A DNA stretch of 64,000 nucleotides from Choristoneura fumiferana (lineage: Eukaryota > Arthropoda > Insecta > Lepidoptera > Tortricidae). Within the stretch, counting starts at the first letter, position 1; every line of letters starts with the position of its first letter. This document shows positions 45,902 through 59,500 of this stretch, one piece after another. The notes under the pieces were generated by a model. The model saw only the letters and a list, made by a program, of their open reading frames with translations. It did no database searches and was not told the origin of the DNA. Position numbers and translations under genes: made by a program. The DNA is taken from the NCBI RefSeq assembly GCF_025370935.1, contig NC_133481.1:9575038-9639037 (forward strand), written 5' to 3'.

Positions 45902-48900
45902 CTACAGAGGAGCAAAAGATCCCGTGGGCTCCCTCGGCACGAAACGCACGAAAAGCGGATGCTTAGCGCGAAGCACGAGGTCCCCCGTGAAGCGAACGTC
46001 TTCGGGCCGTGTCACTGGCTCCACGCGAAACCGCCGCAGTAGGCTGCTCATTACTATCTTCAGCTCCATCATGGCGAACTTCATTCCTGGCCACAAAGAT
46101 CAAGGAAAGATATATATTTACCACTCCAATAATATGTCTTCGTTCAAGTAAGTATCCAATTACGTTTTTATGAACTGCTTAGCTTCAGCACACCATAAGG
46201 GCAGCCTGCTCCGTATAGTAACCGGCAAAAATCGTAAACTGTCCTAAGGCCTAAACTACATTTCAATAGAAAGTGTCAATTTTCTAGACCTTTAACACCC
46301 TAACGTGGGCACACTTAATTATGTATTATGTCGATAAACTTAATATTATGTCCCTGTCGATGCGATTATAATCTAAAAGGAATCAAAAAAGAATAATAGT
46401 CACATAACCAAGACCTAGGAAACCCGGTGTTCATATTAGTTGGCTGGAAGTGTCTACAGGTTTATCAGATTCTATTGAAATGGAGTTTACATGTTCACAT
46501 ACTTGGTGTGCTGCAGCCTCGCAGCATTCTCAGCCGCTGCCCTCCCACACTACACTGTGACTAGCTTTATTTACTGTTCATATTGCCAACGAGAACTACG
46601 GCGAAGTTTCTGTTTCTAGCTTTACTCGCTTCTTGGGGATTTTCACAAAAAAGTGTACGTGTACTTTTTCTTTTTTTCTTAATTTTAGAGAAAATATTGT
46701 AGTTTTTTTCTACTCAGACAATCGATCACAATCGATTCCGATAGTTTAAAAAAATGACTTTTTTTAACGTTTTTTCCATACACTCTGTGTGGGCGACATT
46801 TTGAAAGAAAAAGTATCTACACTTTTTTGATAACGCACTTAAATATCGTGCACATGGTTGCAATAGCAATATAAGCGACACATTTCTATTGATACTTCCA
46901 CCATAACTGTTAATATCTCTCAGTAACGACAGTTAAATGTCCATTATAATTAAGCACCTCTCCGGATGCGCCACTTATAAAAACATTTTTTTATTAGAAA
47001 ACAAATTGCTATATTTAGCTAATTAACCTATGCACTGTGCTGTTAATTTATGCATTTGAATAATAAAGGATAAATATGAAGTCTCTCTCAGTCCCTTTAT
47101 CTCGACGTTATCATCAATTGTCCTTTATATGTATCAGGTCATTCAACCTCTTTAATTTAACGTTATCTGAGTAGGTATTTATATACCATTTTTATCATCC
47201 ACCCGACATGCAGAATGTGGAAAACCTATGCTGCTTTGGTTTGGCGCAAGTACCTATATGAAAATTGTTCTACCAATAGGTAGTAGGTATAAAGTCTTTC
47301 TAATACTTATATAAAATTCTCGGGTCAAAAATGTTTGTGACCAAACTCCTTCGAAACGGCTTGAGCAATTTTATGTTTTTTTTGTGTATATTCGGTAGGT
47401 ATGAGAATAGGAATAGGACGTAAACTATTTTTCATACTTCTACGCGGACGGAATCGCGGGCAACAGCTAGTACAGATATAAAAATAAATAATTTCTCTGC
47501 TGGACATAGCTTAGGCCTCTTCCATGGCGCGCCACAACAATCTGTCTTCAGCCCCTCGCATCCATCCGCCGCCAGCGAGCCTCTTAAGGTCGTCCGTCCA
47601 CCGTGCCTCAAGACGCCCTACACTACATTTTCCCGTCCGTGGTCTCCATTTGAATTCGAGGACTCGCCTGCTCCACCGTTCAACGGTCCTGCGACAAAAG
47701 TGGTCAGCCCAACGCCACTTCAGCAAACTAACTCTTTGAGCAACGTCGGTGACTTTCGTTCTTTGTCGGATAATGTGATTTCGGATTTTATCCTTCAAAG
47801 AAACCCCTAGCATTGCTCTCTCCATAGCTCGCTGAGCAACCTTGAATTTGTGGATTAACCCCGCAGTCAAGGTCCACGTTTCGGCTCAGTAGGTCAAAAC
47901 TGGTGTGGTTAATAAGGCACATAAGCTACGTCAATAGTGTGCCGGTGACGAATTTATCTAAATATTAGATACCTGACGGAATAAAGCCCAGTAAACTCTT
48001 ACCTATACAATTCCTGGGCCCGGCGCTAAAGGGAATGTATGCATATGGATGGCGCCTATCATTGATGAACCTCTCAGGAATGAACTTCTCAGGCTCTGGA
48101 TACAGATCTTCTAGTCTGTGGATGTCAAACACGTGAATTTGGCAGCTAGTCCCAGCCGGCACTTGGTAACCACCTGAAACATTTAAGCTGTTCATAATAA
48201 AGTAGAGGCGATAGAAGTAAATGTCATCATTCTGTTGGGTCTTTAAATCTTCGATTCCTGGTGATGCACCTAGTTATGACACAGATTTATTTGATTTTCT
48301 AATGTTTTTTTTTTGCCAATGACACATTGTCATTTTAGAGAGAAGACTGTGAGATTTATAAAACGGGGTAAAGCTAATCTTACTGGCTTTATTTGATTTC
48401 TATAAGACAAAGTAAAATTGAGTGAACCGACTTGGGTAGTTGATGACAATACCTATAGAAAGAAGAAAAAGCTAAAGCAAGCTACTCACTAGCAGTTTAG
48501 AAATGAATATATTACCCAAAGTGACATCTTCAGTTATTTCGCGAGCTATAAACGGTACGCTTGGATAAATACGCAAAGACTCTTTGATGCAGCATTCAAG
48601 GTATTTCATTTCCTTAAGATCTTCATACGTAACTGGGCGTTGAGTTCCACAAAATACGTGCTTTAGCTCCTTGTAGATAGCATTCTGAAAACGTTCGATA
48701 TTTTTGATAGTTTATATACAGTAACGAGAAATATATTAATAGAAAATATATTTAAAGTAAGTATTCAATCAATCAATCAAATTAGCCCACATTCACCCAC
48801 TGCTGGGTAAAGGTCTCTTCATTTTCACGCCACTTTAACTAATAATTTTTATTTAACCTACTTACAGAATAAATGTTTTGATTTTAATTTAAGGTGAAAT

Positions 48901-51266
48901 ACCTGTATAATTGGTTCATTTGCAATCCTCATAATCATAAAACATAACGCCATTGCCGTTGTGTCATGACCCTGTAATAAAAAAAGCGAAAGGGCTCACT
49001 AGATTAACTCATATTTAGTTCTTGCGGGATAGCAATAAGCGAATTTATTGAAGACAATACAGTTAGTATTTCATACACTGTATACACTATTTAATTACTT
49101 TTTTTGGTTTTTGTATGTACCTCAAACATGAATGTATCCACTTCCTCTCGAATTCCATGGTCATCTATCTTGCTATGCTTTTCTTTTTCAAGAAGCAAAT
49201 CTAATAAAGCACGTTGATTTTTAAGGCCACATTGATCGTAATCGAAAATTACTTTACTACTCTTATCTTTGTAGATCTTTCTCTCTTGGATAATGCGATT
49301 TGTGTAGCTGTGTAGATATTTTATGGCAGGAGTTTGTATTTTTGATATGGCAGAGAGTCGGAATAACCAGTCAGGATAAATCCAAGGCCTTATCATTCGA
49401 TTAATTACGCAATGACCGACGGTATGAATTGCTTTGAAATATTTATTCAAAGATGTACCTTCAAGCATCGACGTGCCCATTGAAGTTTCTGAGAAAAAAA
49501 CAAGCGTAACATTTTACAATGGTTAGTTTCTAAGAGACCACAAGCATGGCTACCTACACCTACATGTACCTAAGCTGAGTTGCTTTATACTCGATGAAAA
49601 TTAGCTCAAAGTTACTCGCTGTTCAAGTTTTAGTTAAGGTTTTTTTATACGGTAGGTACCCACAAAATTACGTTCTGTTATTATTAAACAACGCATTCTC
49701 GTCACTGTCCTAATAGTTCATATGTATAATATGTCATTAGCAATAGTTTAATTGAAATTAAACCAATTCTATTTTTTATTGTAAAAATGTTAGTAGTTAC
49801 TTACCACACATAATGCGAAGAGTTGCCCTCGTGATGATTGGCTCTAAAGCCGTTTTTGAGTTGCCTACTTCTGCCTGGATTCTGTTCACCAATTCCTCAG
49901 TCTGTTCAATGATCGTGTAGGAAAACTGTTTCAAGATGTTGAAATGGAATGCGGAAGTTAGTAGTTTTCTCCTCTGATGCCATTTTTGACCTAAGTAACA
50001 GATTATCATTATCATGTTATATTATATTTTCAGTTAATTGGTGCAGATAAATTAAATCACTATCTTTATATTAAGAAACATATTATACCTGCCTACACAC
50101 GATAATTGAGTGATAAATCTTCTATGTGTATAAGTATATATATACCTTTAAAGACGTCCCTGGGATATTTTAACGCAGAATTTGTTGTTTGTTTGGATAG
50201 ACTTCGAAAAATTAGTCATTTTCTAGTTCAGTTTGGCATATGCACATAATACCCGAATACTTAATGACTATTATTGAAATATTTGGACACAAAACAGAAA
50301 AAAACTATTGTTTGGTAACGCAGTAGACATTATATGTCGTAGGGACTGCTAACACAGTGCTGATAATTTAAGTAAAACTACAATTTTGTGCAAGTGCTTA
50401 TAAATTTTCATCTCTTCTGTAGGCACTAAATATAATTTTAACCCAATTAACTCTGATGGATCCTACACTCGATCTATTTTCCGGTAGCTAAGAATATTGT
50501 TTTAATAAGAAATAGACGTTTTAGAGGGTAACAATTATTTTTACTTACCATTGCTCACTAACAAGCCTTCGCCAAGCCAAGGCACAAGGAAAGTATAAGG
50601 TTGACTTTTTTCTATAAAACGTATTGACGACAGTATTTTCTGAAAAATAATTCAGCCATGAACCTATATTCAATTGTTGACATTTAAATAGGTGCCTTTC
50701 TTTTATAAACAGTGTCTAACCTCGATATCATCCGGATCATATATTGCCACTATGCGAATATTAAAAGAAGTCATTTTCACTATCGGACTATTTTTGTAAC
50801 AAACGCGCAGGTTTCTTGCATATAGAAAAAGTTTATCTGTAATAGTCAAATACATTGTGATAATAGTTTGCATTAATATAAGTATCCATAAAATTGGTAA
50901 AGTTCTATATAACATGTTTTAAAGTTATCAAAAGTTCCAATTTACCTATATACTCGTACCAGCGGCCCCAAGCGTACCAACTTAATATACAAAGACAGAC
51001 GGCGAAAATTTACTTTATTTTATACTATCAAATTTTTTGTCACAACCGATACCTATATCTCTTTAACACATCTTAGGGATTATGTTTAGAATATGTAAAA
51101 TAAATTATACTGTACCGGCTGGCAACAAAACCTGCAAGATATTTCCAATCAAAGGCCATCCTGTTGGTCCTGGAATTTTGGCAATCAGTCTCCCTGCACG
51201 GCTAAATCGAAAATGCAAATGCAAAACTAGAACTAATACAAGGAACAAAATAATAAACAAAAACAT
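45902..51266 (-). CDS. Cytochrome P450, CYP4 clan, 9 exons
   Basis: Haem-thiolate monooxygenase of the endoplasmic reticulum. CYP4-clan enzymes typically hydroxylate fatty acids, hormones or odorants. Minus-strand exons: 51116-51266, 50721-50836, 50549-50639, 49805-49990, 49121-49488, 48903-48971, 48516-48684, 48003-48173 and 45902-46086; all phases agree, giving 501 aa. Features in order are a hydrophobic N-terminal anchor (residues 1-19), the proline hinge IPGPTGWPLIGN, the CYP4-type ETSMGT at 182-187, the I-helix GHDTT at 305-309, E-S-L-R at 362-365, and the haem loop PFSAGPRNCIG with Cys439. After the haem Cys the sequence is GMKFAMME, where many CYP4 members have Gln for this Met. The last intron is about 1.9 kb and contains a LINE fragment. 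I cannot name the subfamily. Confidence 0.93.
47505..47895 (-). mobile_element. RTE-type LINE C-terminal fragment in P450 intron 8
   Basis: On the minus strand 47511-47870 encodes the end of an endonuclease-reverse transcriptase polyprotein. It includes LLKWRWADHFCRRTVERWS and ARWTDDLKRLAGGGWMRGA, the LINE end pattern (K-W-x-W-x-x-H, then R-W-x-D-D-L). The tail TCTGCTGGACATAGCTTAGG follows. Only the C-terminus is present. Confidence 0.8.
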
Positions 51267-51424
51267 CGCGAAATAGAACGTTGGTGAAACGAGTGAACAA
51301 CAGGAAGGTATTAATAATAATGCAGTTGAAATAATTAAACTATAATATTATACATGAACTATGTACACTATACGTTCGATCTCGGGGTCAGATACACGAT
51401 ACCCAATACACAGTTAGTACTTCT

Positions 51425-51497
51425 GTGTATCTGTTTTCTGTATCGCTTACTATTCCTGGTGTACAATAAAGAGTCTTTGTATTGTATTGTATTGTAC
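51425..51497 (+). repeat. LINE/SINE 3' tail ending in TATTG repeats
   Basis: Third copy of the 1940-2012 tail, with GGTGTACAATAAAGAGTC and TATTGTATTGTATTG. It lies about 160 bases upstream of the P450 start codon, so it may fall in the P450 promoter region. The remaining sequence to 52129 holds only a fragment of the GGGTTCCGTAGC repeat. Confidence 0.5.
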
Positions 51498-52374
51498 TTA
51501 AGAAGGAATACAGGATACTTCAAGGAGAGAGACAAACGCGAAATTATTCGCGCTTATCAGATTTTTTGTTGAATATGTTGTCTAATTAAACGTATTTCTA
51601 CGTATTTTATTCTAAATTTAGATTTTTTTTGCAGTATTTAGGTACAGTAACAATGTGAGCGGCATTATGTGTACAGGCAGGATTCTAGAAAAGATAGGGC
51701 AACAGAAAGCAATTTACTCCTACCTCAGCGACTCTCAAACTTTTTTAGTTACAGAGCCCTAGGAAAGTAAGTATATGTCGGAGTAGAAAACAACTAATTT
51801 AATTGGGAGTTGTATACTCTACAACCTTCCAATAAGTAGGTATTTATTTTGTTGTAATTCCTGGATATTTTGGATCACATGGCAGCCTAATGTGAATTTA
51901 GGCTATGGTCTCTATAGTAAAAAAGCGGCCAAGTGCGAGTGGGACGCTCCCATGAAGGGTTCCGTAGCAGCAAGTAACATAATATAAAGTTTCCTTTAGT
52001 TTACGATTTATGACGTATTAAAAAAAACTACTTACTAGATCTCGTTCAATCCAATTTTCGGTGGAAGTTTGCATGGTAATGTACATCATATATTTTTTTT
52101 AGTTTTATCATTCATTTTTGACGACCGGATGGCCAAGTGGTTAGAGAACCTGACTACGAAGCTTAAGGTCCCGGGTTCGAATCCCGGCCGGGGCATATAC
52201 AGTTGTGGTCATATAATTAAGAACGATTTTTTATAGAGAAGATTTTTTCAAACTGACAAGTGTTACTAACTGTATGTATATTTTTGTACTTCTCTCGGTA
52301 TCGTAAAACTTTTCCTTACTAGCGGTAAATTCATTTATACATATAATTGGCTAAAAAATAAATAGATAAACTTT

Positions 52375-54160
52375 ATATCGTCGGCCTAAATCGCAAACCT
52401 CGTAACTCAATCTGATCAAATTTTACAGGAGGCACAAAAAACTTCCCTACCAAAAATTTTGAATGAAGACTTGCTAAGTTTTTTTTTACATAATGTTAAG
52501 TTAAATCTAGCTGTCAGATTGTTAAGACCTATTTTTTTTTTAAATCACCTGAACCTATAAATTATGGAGTTAAGAGTTTTTCTTTAAAATTTTATAAAGC
52601 AAATCGGGAGTTAAGAGTTTTGCTATAAAAATAGAGGTAATCTTTTGATCTGAACAAGGTAATTATTTACATGATTAAGTATATGAGTTTGGCTCAGGTG
52701 AAGATAATAAAGCATGATTATTTTTGGCTGAATTAATTTGATGCAAACTAGCGGGCGACACACAATGTTCATGCTGTAATGCTGTTGTCATTTTTCTTGT
52801 TCAGGAAAGATCTGAGAACTGCTGGTTATGACGTGATGAGTGGATTTTGTGGCTTGAAAATCGATTTTTTTTTGTTGAGGCAAGCTCATGCTGCACATTT
52901 GGTGAGGTAATAGGGAATTTGAGGACCTGGTATCCCAATGTTATAGGACAGATCAAGGCGTCCAGACTCCGGTGGCTCAAGCACGTAGAAAGGTTGGGAG
53001 AGGGTCGACCCGTGAAGAGAGCGCACTTGGGATGACCAAGAGGCCGGTTACCGCTGGAAGGACGAGGTCCTGAAAGACCTGTTAGACCTCAGGGTCAAAG
53101 ACTTGCAAGAGCTGACTCAACACCGCAAGCCGTGGCGTAATCTGGTGTTGGAGGCCAAGACCCACTTTGGGTCACTGCACCCTGGTAGTCTAGTAAGTGA
53201 GATACAAGGTGGTGTAGGGTTCTGCGCTCTAAAACAAATCTCTTGTTGAGATGAATAGTGCTCTTCCTGATCTAAAATTAAAGATCCATCGTATTGATTT
53301 ACATCTAAATTGTAACATGCGTACATTTTTGTCTATTTTTGAAAAAATATTTTCTGCAGTCTTGCTTTCCTCTGTTGATTCATTTTAGTATCCGCCTACA
53401 GAACAAAACAATGTTAAAAGTAAAAAAACTGGGAAGTCTCTGGGAAGGACATAGGATAGTTTTTATCCCGGAACATTTCATAGTTCCAGTGGGATAGTAA
53501 AAACCGAATGCTCCGCGGACGGAGTCGCGGGTAACAGGCTAGTAGGTATAGGTATAACATAAATTAAAATAGTGACACAAACAAAACAAATGCCTATTCG
53601 AACAATCACAACTACGTACTAGATTAAATAATTTGCGTAGAAAACCACGTAACTAATCTTCACGCTTAAAGATACACGCGAAGCAAACCTCGTATGTCCA
53701 CGGCACGCAAACAAACTACATTTTCAATAGTCTAATGTGTTTAAATATGATATATATCTATCAAGAATACACAATCAGTTTATATTGCAGAACCTTATTA
53801 CACACCTGTTAGTCTGCACCCGTTTTCTTCTTAAATCTTTACGCAAAACCGACGTGCAGTCACAACGCCATCGCAAACTGTAGGTACTGAAGGGAGTGGC
53901 GGGGGAGATACGTGGTATGTCTTTTTTTTTTTTTTTTTTAATGGCAATATACAAAGTGGTATGTCTTTTACAAAAATGGCGGTCGGGAGTTGCGAGGTTT
54001 TCTATTTTGCTTTTTAAACTTAAACGGTTTATTCTTGGTATTTAAGAGTTTTGCCGTTAGATGCGTTCAGAATAGTACTATCTAAAAGTGTCAAAACATG
54101 ATTTTCAAAAAAAAATGGAGTTACGAGGTATGCGATTTAGGCCGACGTTATATTACATCT
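52375..54160. mobile_element. TIR element nested in the outer Tc1
   Basis: The ends CGTCGGCCTAAATCGCAAAC and, inverted at the right, CGTCGGCCTAAATCGCATAC define a palindromic pair. Weaker inverted similarity reaches inward for about 200 bp or more (GGGAGTTAAGAGTTTTGC against GGTATTTAAGAGTTTTGCCG). It contains a LINE fragment and a GC-rich repeat. The class is unknown. Confidence 0.55.
52800..53175 (+). mobile_element. LINE C-terminal fragment
   Basis: Encodes a degenerate polyprotein end. IKASRLRWLKHVERLGEGRP is followed, after a frameshift near 53035, by a region reading DEVLKDLLDLRVKDLQELTQ. The R-L-R-W-x-x-H-V-x-R pattern is typical of the C-terminus of LINE reverse transcriptase proteins. 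It is inactive. Confidence 0.6.
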
Positions 54161-54180
54161 AAACCTAGTATTACTACTTA

Positions 54181-55502
54181 CTGGCTGGTCATATAATTAA
54201 GAACGCTGAATAGTTTATTTTTTATTCAAATTTAAATAGAGAACGGACCGCCGCTTTGTGGTTTTAGGTTATTATTTGAATAATTTTGGCGCCATTTAGT
54301 GCCGTAAAAGTCTTAAAGGCGATTGCTTCATATAAAAACAACGGGGAAAAATAAAAGTTGTGATAAATCTACAAGAAAAGTAATACTAAAACTTCGCGAC
54401 AAGAATTGGTCGTATAAACACATAGCCGATCATCTGCAATGTTCAAAAACTATGGTTTTCCACGCCATAAAGCATTTTGCTACGTATCAAACTACTTCAA
54501 ATGTTCCGCGTGTACCTGGACAAAGAAAGTCATCTCGTCGAGATGAACGAAATATCGTTCGTTTGGCAAAACAAAATTCTTTTAAATGGTCTAATGAGTT
54601 GAGAAAATAATATTTTGGCGAAAACAACCCTTCAGCAATCTCGGCACGCAGTATTCGAATGCGTTTGGTGGAAGAAAAGTTGCACGGAAGAATAGCAAGG
54701 AAGGTGCCTATGTTGAAACGGTGTCATAGGCAAGCCCGGCTTGCATTTGCAAGAAGATATGAAAACTGGACAGTCAGACAGTGGAAAAACGTTCTTTTTT
54801 CTGACGAGACAAAAATAAATAGGGTATGTTCTGATGGCAAACGATATGTAAAACGGCCTCCAAATAAAGCATCCGACCCAAAGTACACAAAAGTAACTTT
54901 AAAGCATGGCGGGGGAAATGTAAAAATTTGGGGATGTTTTTCTGGACATGGTGTTGGACCTGTTAGGCTGATTGAAGGAAACATGGATCAATTTCAATAC
55001 AAAAACATACTGGAAGAAACAATGTTACCATATGCTGAAGGCGTGCTTCCGGTTATTTGGACATTCCAGCACGACTATGATCCCAAGCATACTGCACGTA
55101 CCGTTAAGGAATTCCTCACATCGCAATCAGTTTCTGTCTTAGATTGGCCAGCCAACAGCCCCGATCTTAGAGCAATAGAGCATCTTTGGTGCGAAGTCAA
55201 GAAAAAAAGTTTCAAATCGACAGTGTGGCAATTTAAGAGAACTGTATGACGTATTCTTAGAAAAATGGAACTCTATCTCTCTTGCGAAATGTCAAAAAAT
55301 GATAGATTCAATGCCTCGCCGGTGTAAGGCAGTAATAAAAAGCCGTGGACATGCTACTAACTATTAATTTTAGTTAAAATGTATTACATTGCATTTTTTT
55401 TCTGTACAAACTTCACGTTAGTGTGATTTAGTTAATCTAAGTTTCAAATAAAAAAACTTTCGAACCGTTCAATAAATCGTTCTTAATTATTTGTCCAGCT
55501 TC
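54181..55502 (+). mobile_element. Inner Tc1-like element with dead DD34E transposase
   Basis: The ends CTGGCTGGTCATATAATTAA and, inverted at the right, GAAGCTGGACAAATAATTAA both continue into GAACG. TA precedes the left end; the right flank is less clear. At about 1.3 kb it has the length of an autonomous Tc1. Its ends resemble those of the outer element, so the two are related copies. Confidence 0.8.
54341..55367 (+). pseudogene. Tc1 transposase (DD34E), disabled
   Basis: Cut-and-paste transposase with an N-terminal helix-turn-helix (KVILKLRDKNWSYKHIADHL) and a catalytic core. D is in FSDETK, D is in QHDYDPKH, and 34 residues later comes E in AIEHLWCEVK. Three lesions are visible: the expected start codon is ACG at 54341, an in-frame TAA lies at 54608, and a frameshift near 55235 sends the C-terminus into another frame, where it ends with RGHATNY and TAA at 55365-55367. 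The element therefore cannot move itself. Confidence 0.9.
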
Positions 55503-55919
55503 ATTACTATTTGAATTTGTTACTAAAGAGAATAAAAACAAAATTTGTAAAAAAATGACAGTAATTTTATTCTTTATTCTAAATCCCGTTTGCTCTATTC
55601 ATGTGGCTATTTCATAACGTAACTAGTTACTTCTAAGAAGGACCTACGACTACACATGACATGATTTAGTTAAAAATAATCTGGAACTTCAAATCGTTCT
55701 TAATTACGTGGCCACCACTGTATTTGTATGAATAATACGAATGTTTGTTCTCGGGTCTTGGGTGTTTAATATGTATTTAAGTATGTATTTATCTATATAA
55801 GTATGTTTATCCGTTGACTAGTGTCCATAGTACAAGCTTTGCTTAGTTTGGGACTAGCTCAATTGGTGTCAAGTGTCCCATAATATTTATTTATTTTATT
55901 TATTTATTCTCTTATTTTA

Positions 55920-56295
55920 GAAGTTACAGTGGGGGGGACATTTTAGCACTTTGGAAGTGTCTCTCGCGTAAACTATTCAGTTTAGAAAAAAAAATATTAG
56001 AAACCTCAATATCATTTTTGAAGACCTATCCATAGATACCCCACACGTATGGTTTTGATAAAAAAAAAATATGAGTTTCAGTTCTAAGTATGGGGAACCC
56101 CCAAAATGTATTTTTTTTTTGTGTGAAAATCTTAATGCGGTTCACAAAATACATCTACTTACCAAGGTTCAACAGTATAGTTCTTATAGTTTCGGAAAAA
56201 AGTGGCTGTGACATAGGGACGGACAGACAGACAGACAGACAGACATGACGAATCCATAAGGGTTCCGTTTTTTGCCATTTGGCTACGGAACCCTA
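55920..56295. repeat. TACGGAACCCT-type repeat near the ACSF2-like 3' end
   Basis: The right part matches the end of 38749-39374: CATAAGGGTTCCGTTTTTTG and TTGGCTACGGAACCCTAAAA, preceded by GACAGACAGACAGACAG. It is non-coding. Confidence 0.6.
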
Positions 56296-56586
56296 AAAAA
56301 GGAATTTTTAAAATTTACGATTACGCAACTGAGAATTTACGATTTTCTGAAAAATGGCACAGGCAAACTTTTGGTCTAAACCGTCTAAGGTTTTTCCTAT
56401 AACAATGACCTAACTGCAACTAAGCATAAAATATGAACCAAATTGGCGGAACTTGGTAAAATGAATTTCGGTAAACAAATAATTTTCATTAGGACAGCTC
56501 TCGGCTCCTGTTGATGATGATAACGATGATGAAAATAATAAGAAAAATGTTGTCCTAATTTTTTATTGGTACTTATAATATAAAAT

Positions 56587-59500
56587 TTAAAGCTTTCCAG
56601 ATTCAATCATGTCCCGAATCTTGAACTTTTGTATCTTGCCAGAGTTCGTCTTTGGGAATTCGTCTGCTACCCTCAACATCCTGGGGATCTTGAACTTGGC
56701 TAGACGGCCGGCGCAGTGACGCTGCACCTCCTGCGGTGTTAGGGCGGCACCTTCTCGTAGCCGCACCACCGCGCACAACTCCTCACCCAATCTTTCGTCT
56801 GATACTCCGACCACCTAAGTAAACAATTTTGGAAATTAAGGCGATTAGTTAAAAATTAACTCATGAGATTGAGATTTTATGTTGAACAGGTTTATCCATC
56901 AAAAAATAACCATCTTTGTAGTTTCTTACTTGTGCCACAATAATATCTACTCTTAGATGTAAAATTTCGGTACCGTATTTTTTCTACCACAGTACCTAAT
57001 GGAAGCATTTTAGGTGAAGCCAGTGCTGGGCGGTAATCAATTACGTAATCTAAATAATTTAATGCTGAGCGCGATACATTATTTTTTGGATGACGGCGAT
57101 GAATGACATTTCGAGGCCAAAAATCGCCATGCGTATCGTTGTCGAGTTATCTAGAAGCGCTGAGCGCGAAACACAGTATTTTTTGTATCTCAGATGGATG
57201 GCATGTTGACATCGATTTCCCTAGCCACTTATCTGATCAGGATCAGGAGGAGTGGAGCCAGGGCTTTGTAAATGTGGGATGTAATTGAAAGTTTTCCCAT
57301 CCGAATGTTTTTCGTTTTCAAATTCGTTCATAAATGAATGACTTCAGAGGTAAGAAACATTTAATATAGAAAATACGAATTAACAATATTCTTAAGAAAA
57401 TTACCAAGCCACCAAAATTCTATATAAGTACCTGACTCTCAAGGATATCTGGATGCGTGTTGAGCAAGTCTTCAATCTCCTTTGGTGCTATATTCTCCCC
57501 TCCTCTGACAATTATATCTTTGAGTCTGCCCACTATACGTCCATATCCGTCTTCACTCAGAGTAAATTTGTCTCTAAATTGCAAGAAAATAAAAGTAAAT
57601 AAGATGTTCTGTTATTTTAATTTATTGCAAATTACAGATTGCCTCTAACCAAGGGGATATAAATGCCAAATGCAATGTTTGATTCTCGCATAACTTGAGC
57701 TCGGTACTTTTATTTTGCATCTTTTTTAAAACATGGCCGGTCTTAATTTTGTTTTCGTACATGTATTTTCAATGTATGCAATAAAATATTAAATTAACAG
57801 CACATTGATAAATCTTTATCTTAAAAATATGTCAAATTATAGAGGCCCCCGTACCAAGGAAATTTTGCTCTCGTACTAAGACAGCGATAACACCGCTATG
57901 TCCAATACACTGATTTAATGATTAAACTTTGAGGATCAGTAAATTATCTGAATTCAATTTATTTGAAAATGTTACAAAACAAAAGTACCTACTTAGCTCA
58001 TTTATGCGTGCAAAATTGAATCTTGCATTTAAATCCCTATGTTCAGAAGCACCTGTATGTATACTTAAGGTACTGATTTCTGCAGTCAAAACAATAACTG
58101 ATCGTGGGCACACCTTAGTGTGTAATATTTGTACTACTAACCCGGTATACAACCAGCCATCTTCTCTCAGCGTTTCCCTTGTCTTTTTGGGGTCACCGTA
58201 GTAGCCAATCATGTTGCAATAACCCCTCACCATAAGCTCGCCCGTGCTGCCGAACGGCACCATTTTCCCTTCATCATCGACTACCTTCAACATAAAACAA
58301 TATGGGTACTTAGCTGAAGAAAAGTTTGCACTAGTCATCATCATCATCTTCATCTCAGCCGTAGGACGTCACTGTTGGGCATCCCCCATAGACCTCCAGT
58401 CGCTTGGGTTGGCAGCGGCCTGCATCCACCGTGAACCCGCGGCTTTAACCAGGTAATCCGTCCATCTCGTTGGTGGACGTCCTACGCAGCGCGTGCCAAT
58501 CCGCGGTCTAAACTCGAGAATTTTTGGGCCCGAATGGCCATCTGTTCTCCGTGCTATGTGGCCTACCCATTGCCACTTGAAAGAGCTAATTCGCGTGGCT
58601 ATGTATAATTGCACTATACTATGCTATTGTATAGATTTTAACTATTTTTTTGTCTGTACACTAATGTGAGGGTAATGAACCTTGGCTTCTACGTGGTCGT
58701 GGATGTATCCGACAGTTTCTGCGACGAGCTCCGTACTGTCGTCAGGTAGTGACTGGAATACTGCTGCTGTGGTCTCCGACAAGCCGAACAAGCTCTATAA
58801 TGAACACCAATACAAGTTTAAGAAAAATAAAATATGGAAAGTCATAGGGGGCCATTCATTAATTAACTAAGCATTATTATTGATCCTTTCTACCCCCGTG
58901 TAGAAAGGATTTCTCGGTGCCCCTCCCCCTTCCTCCTTCTTACGTAAGTTTTTATTTGATTTTAGAAAGAGGTCAATTACACTTCAACTGACAACTGAGG
59001 CCTTATTGTCTTAACACATTTAGTATCACAATAGTTTTCACCACTTCTTTTTTTCTATCACACGGTATAAGAAAGAGACGGTGAATGCGATTACGAAAAT
59101 CAGCGCTCTACGTCTAAAGCCCATCTAACGACCAGATACGGTCTCTGGTCATAAAATAAAAATAGTAGATTGTACAACAAGAGCATGAATTGGGTTTAAT
59201 GCTCGAGTTCTACACTACTTTTCACTTCGATGGCGAGGAAATGAAATAGCAGCAGTGGAAACAATTGTTCACTTACTACCTATGTACCTTTAATTGTTCA
59301 TGCATTGATTTGGTTGATTTTTAGTTTTATAAAAATTAAAAAATATTAAAAAAAATATGTACAAACTTTGTTTGTGGCTGTTTACACCTGATTGCCTTGG
59401 TCTTAGACGAAGATTTTATTTTATGCACTAGTGCATAAAAAGTAATTTTATATCGCCTAGATCTAGCTTAAATACGAAATTTACAAGCACGAGAAGTGAA

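Larger units (their letters stand above)
52200..55720. mobile_element. Outer Tc1-like element with TA target duplication
   Basis: The left end CAGTTGTGGTCATATAATTA and the inverted right end CAGTGGTGGCCACGTAATTA both continue into AGAACG, about 26 bases. TA is duplicated at 52198-52199 and 55721-55722 inside the SINE. No transposase of its own can be separated. Its interior is filled by later insertions. Confidence 0.8.
52133..55900 (+). repeat. SINE split by a Tc1-like insertion
   Basis: The tRNA-like head at 52133-52199 (GGATGGCCAAGTGGTTAGAG, GTCCCGGGTTCGAATCCCGG) is joined in the intact relative at 7165 to a body that here resumes at 55723 (TTTGTATGAATAATACGAAT) and ends near 55900. The break contains a transposon with TA on each side, so the SINE is older than that insertion. 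Confidence 0.85.

Noticed and set aside
52133..52199. tRNA gene suggested by A and B boxes
   Set aside because: The same head is followed by a SINE body at 7165-7390, and here the body resumes after a transposon insertion, so it is a SINE.
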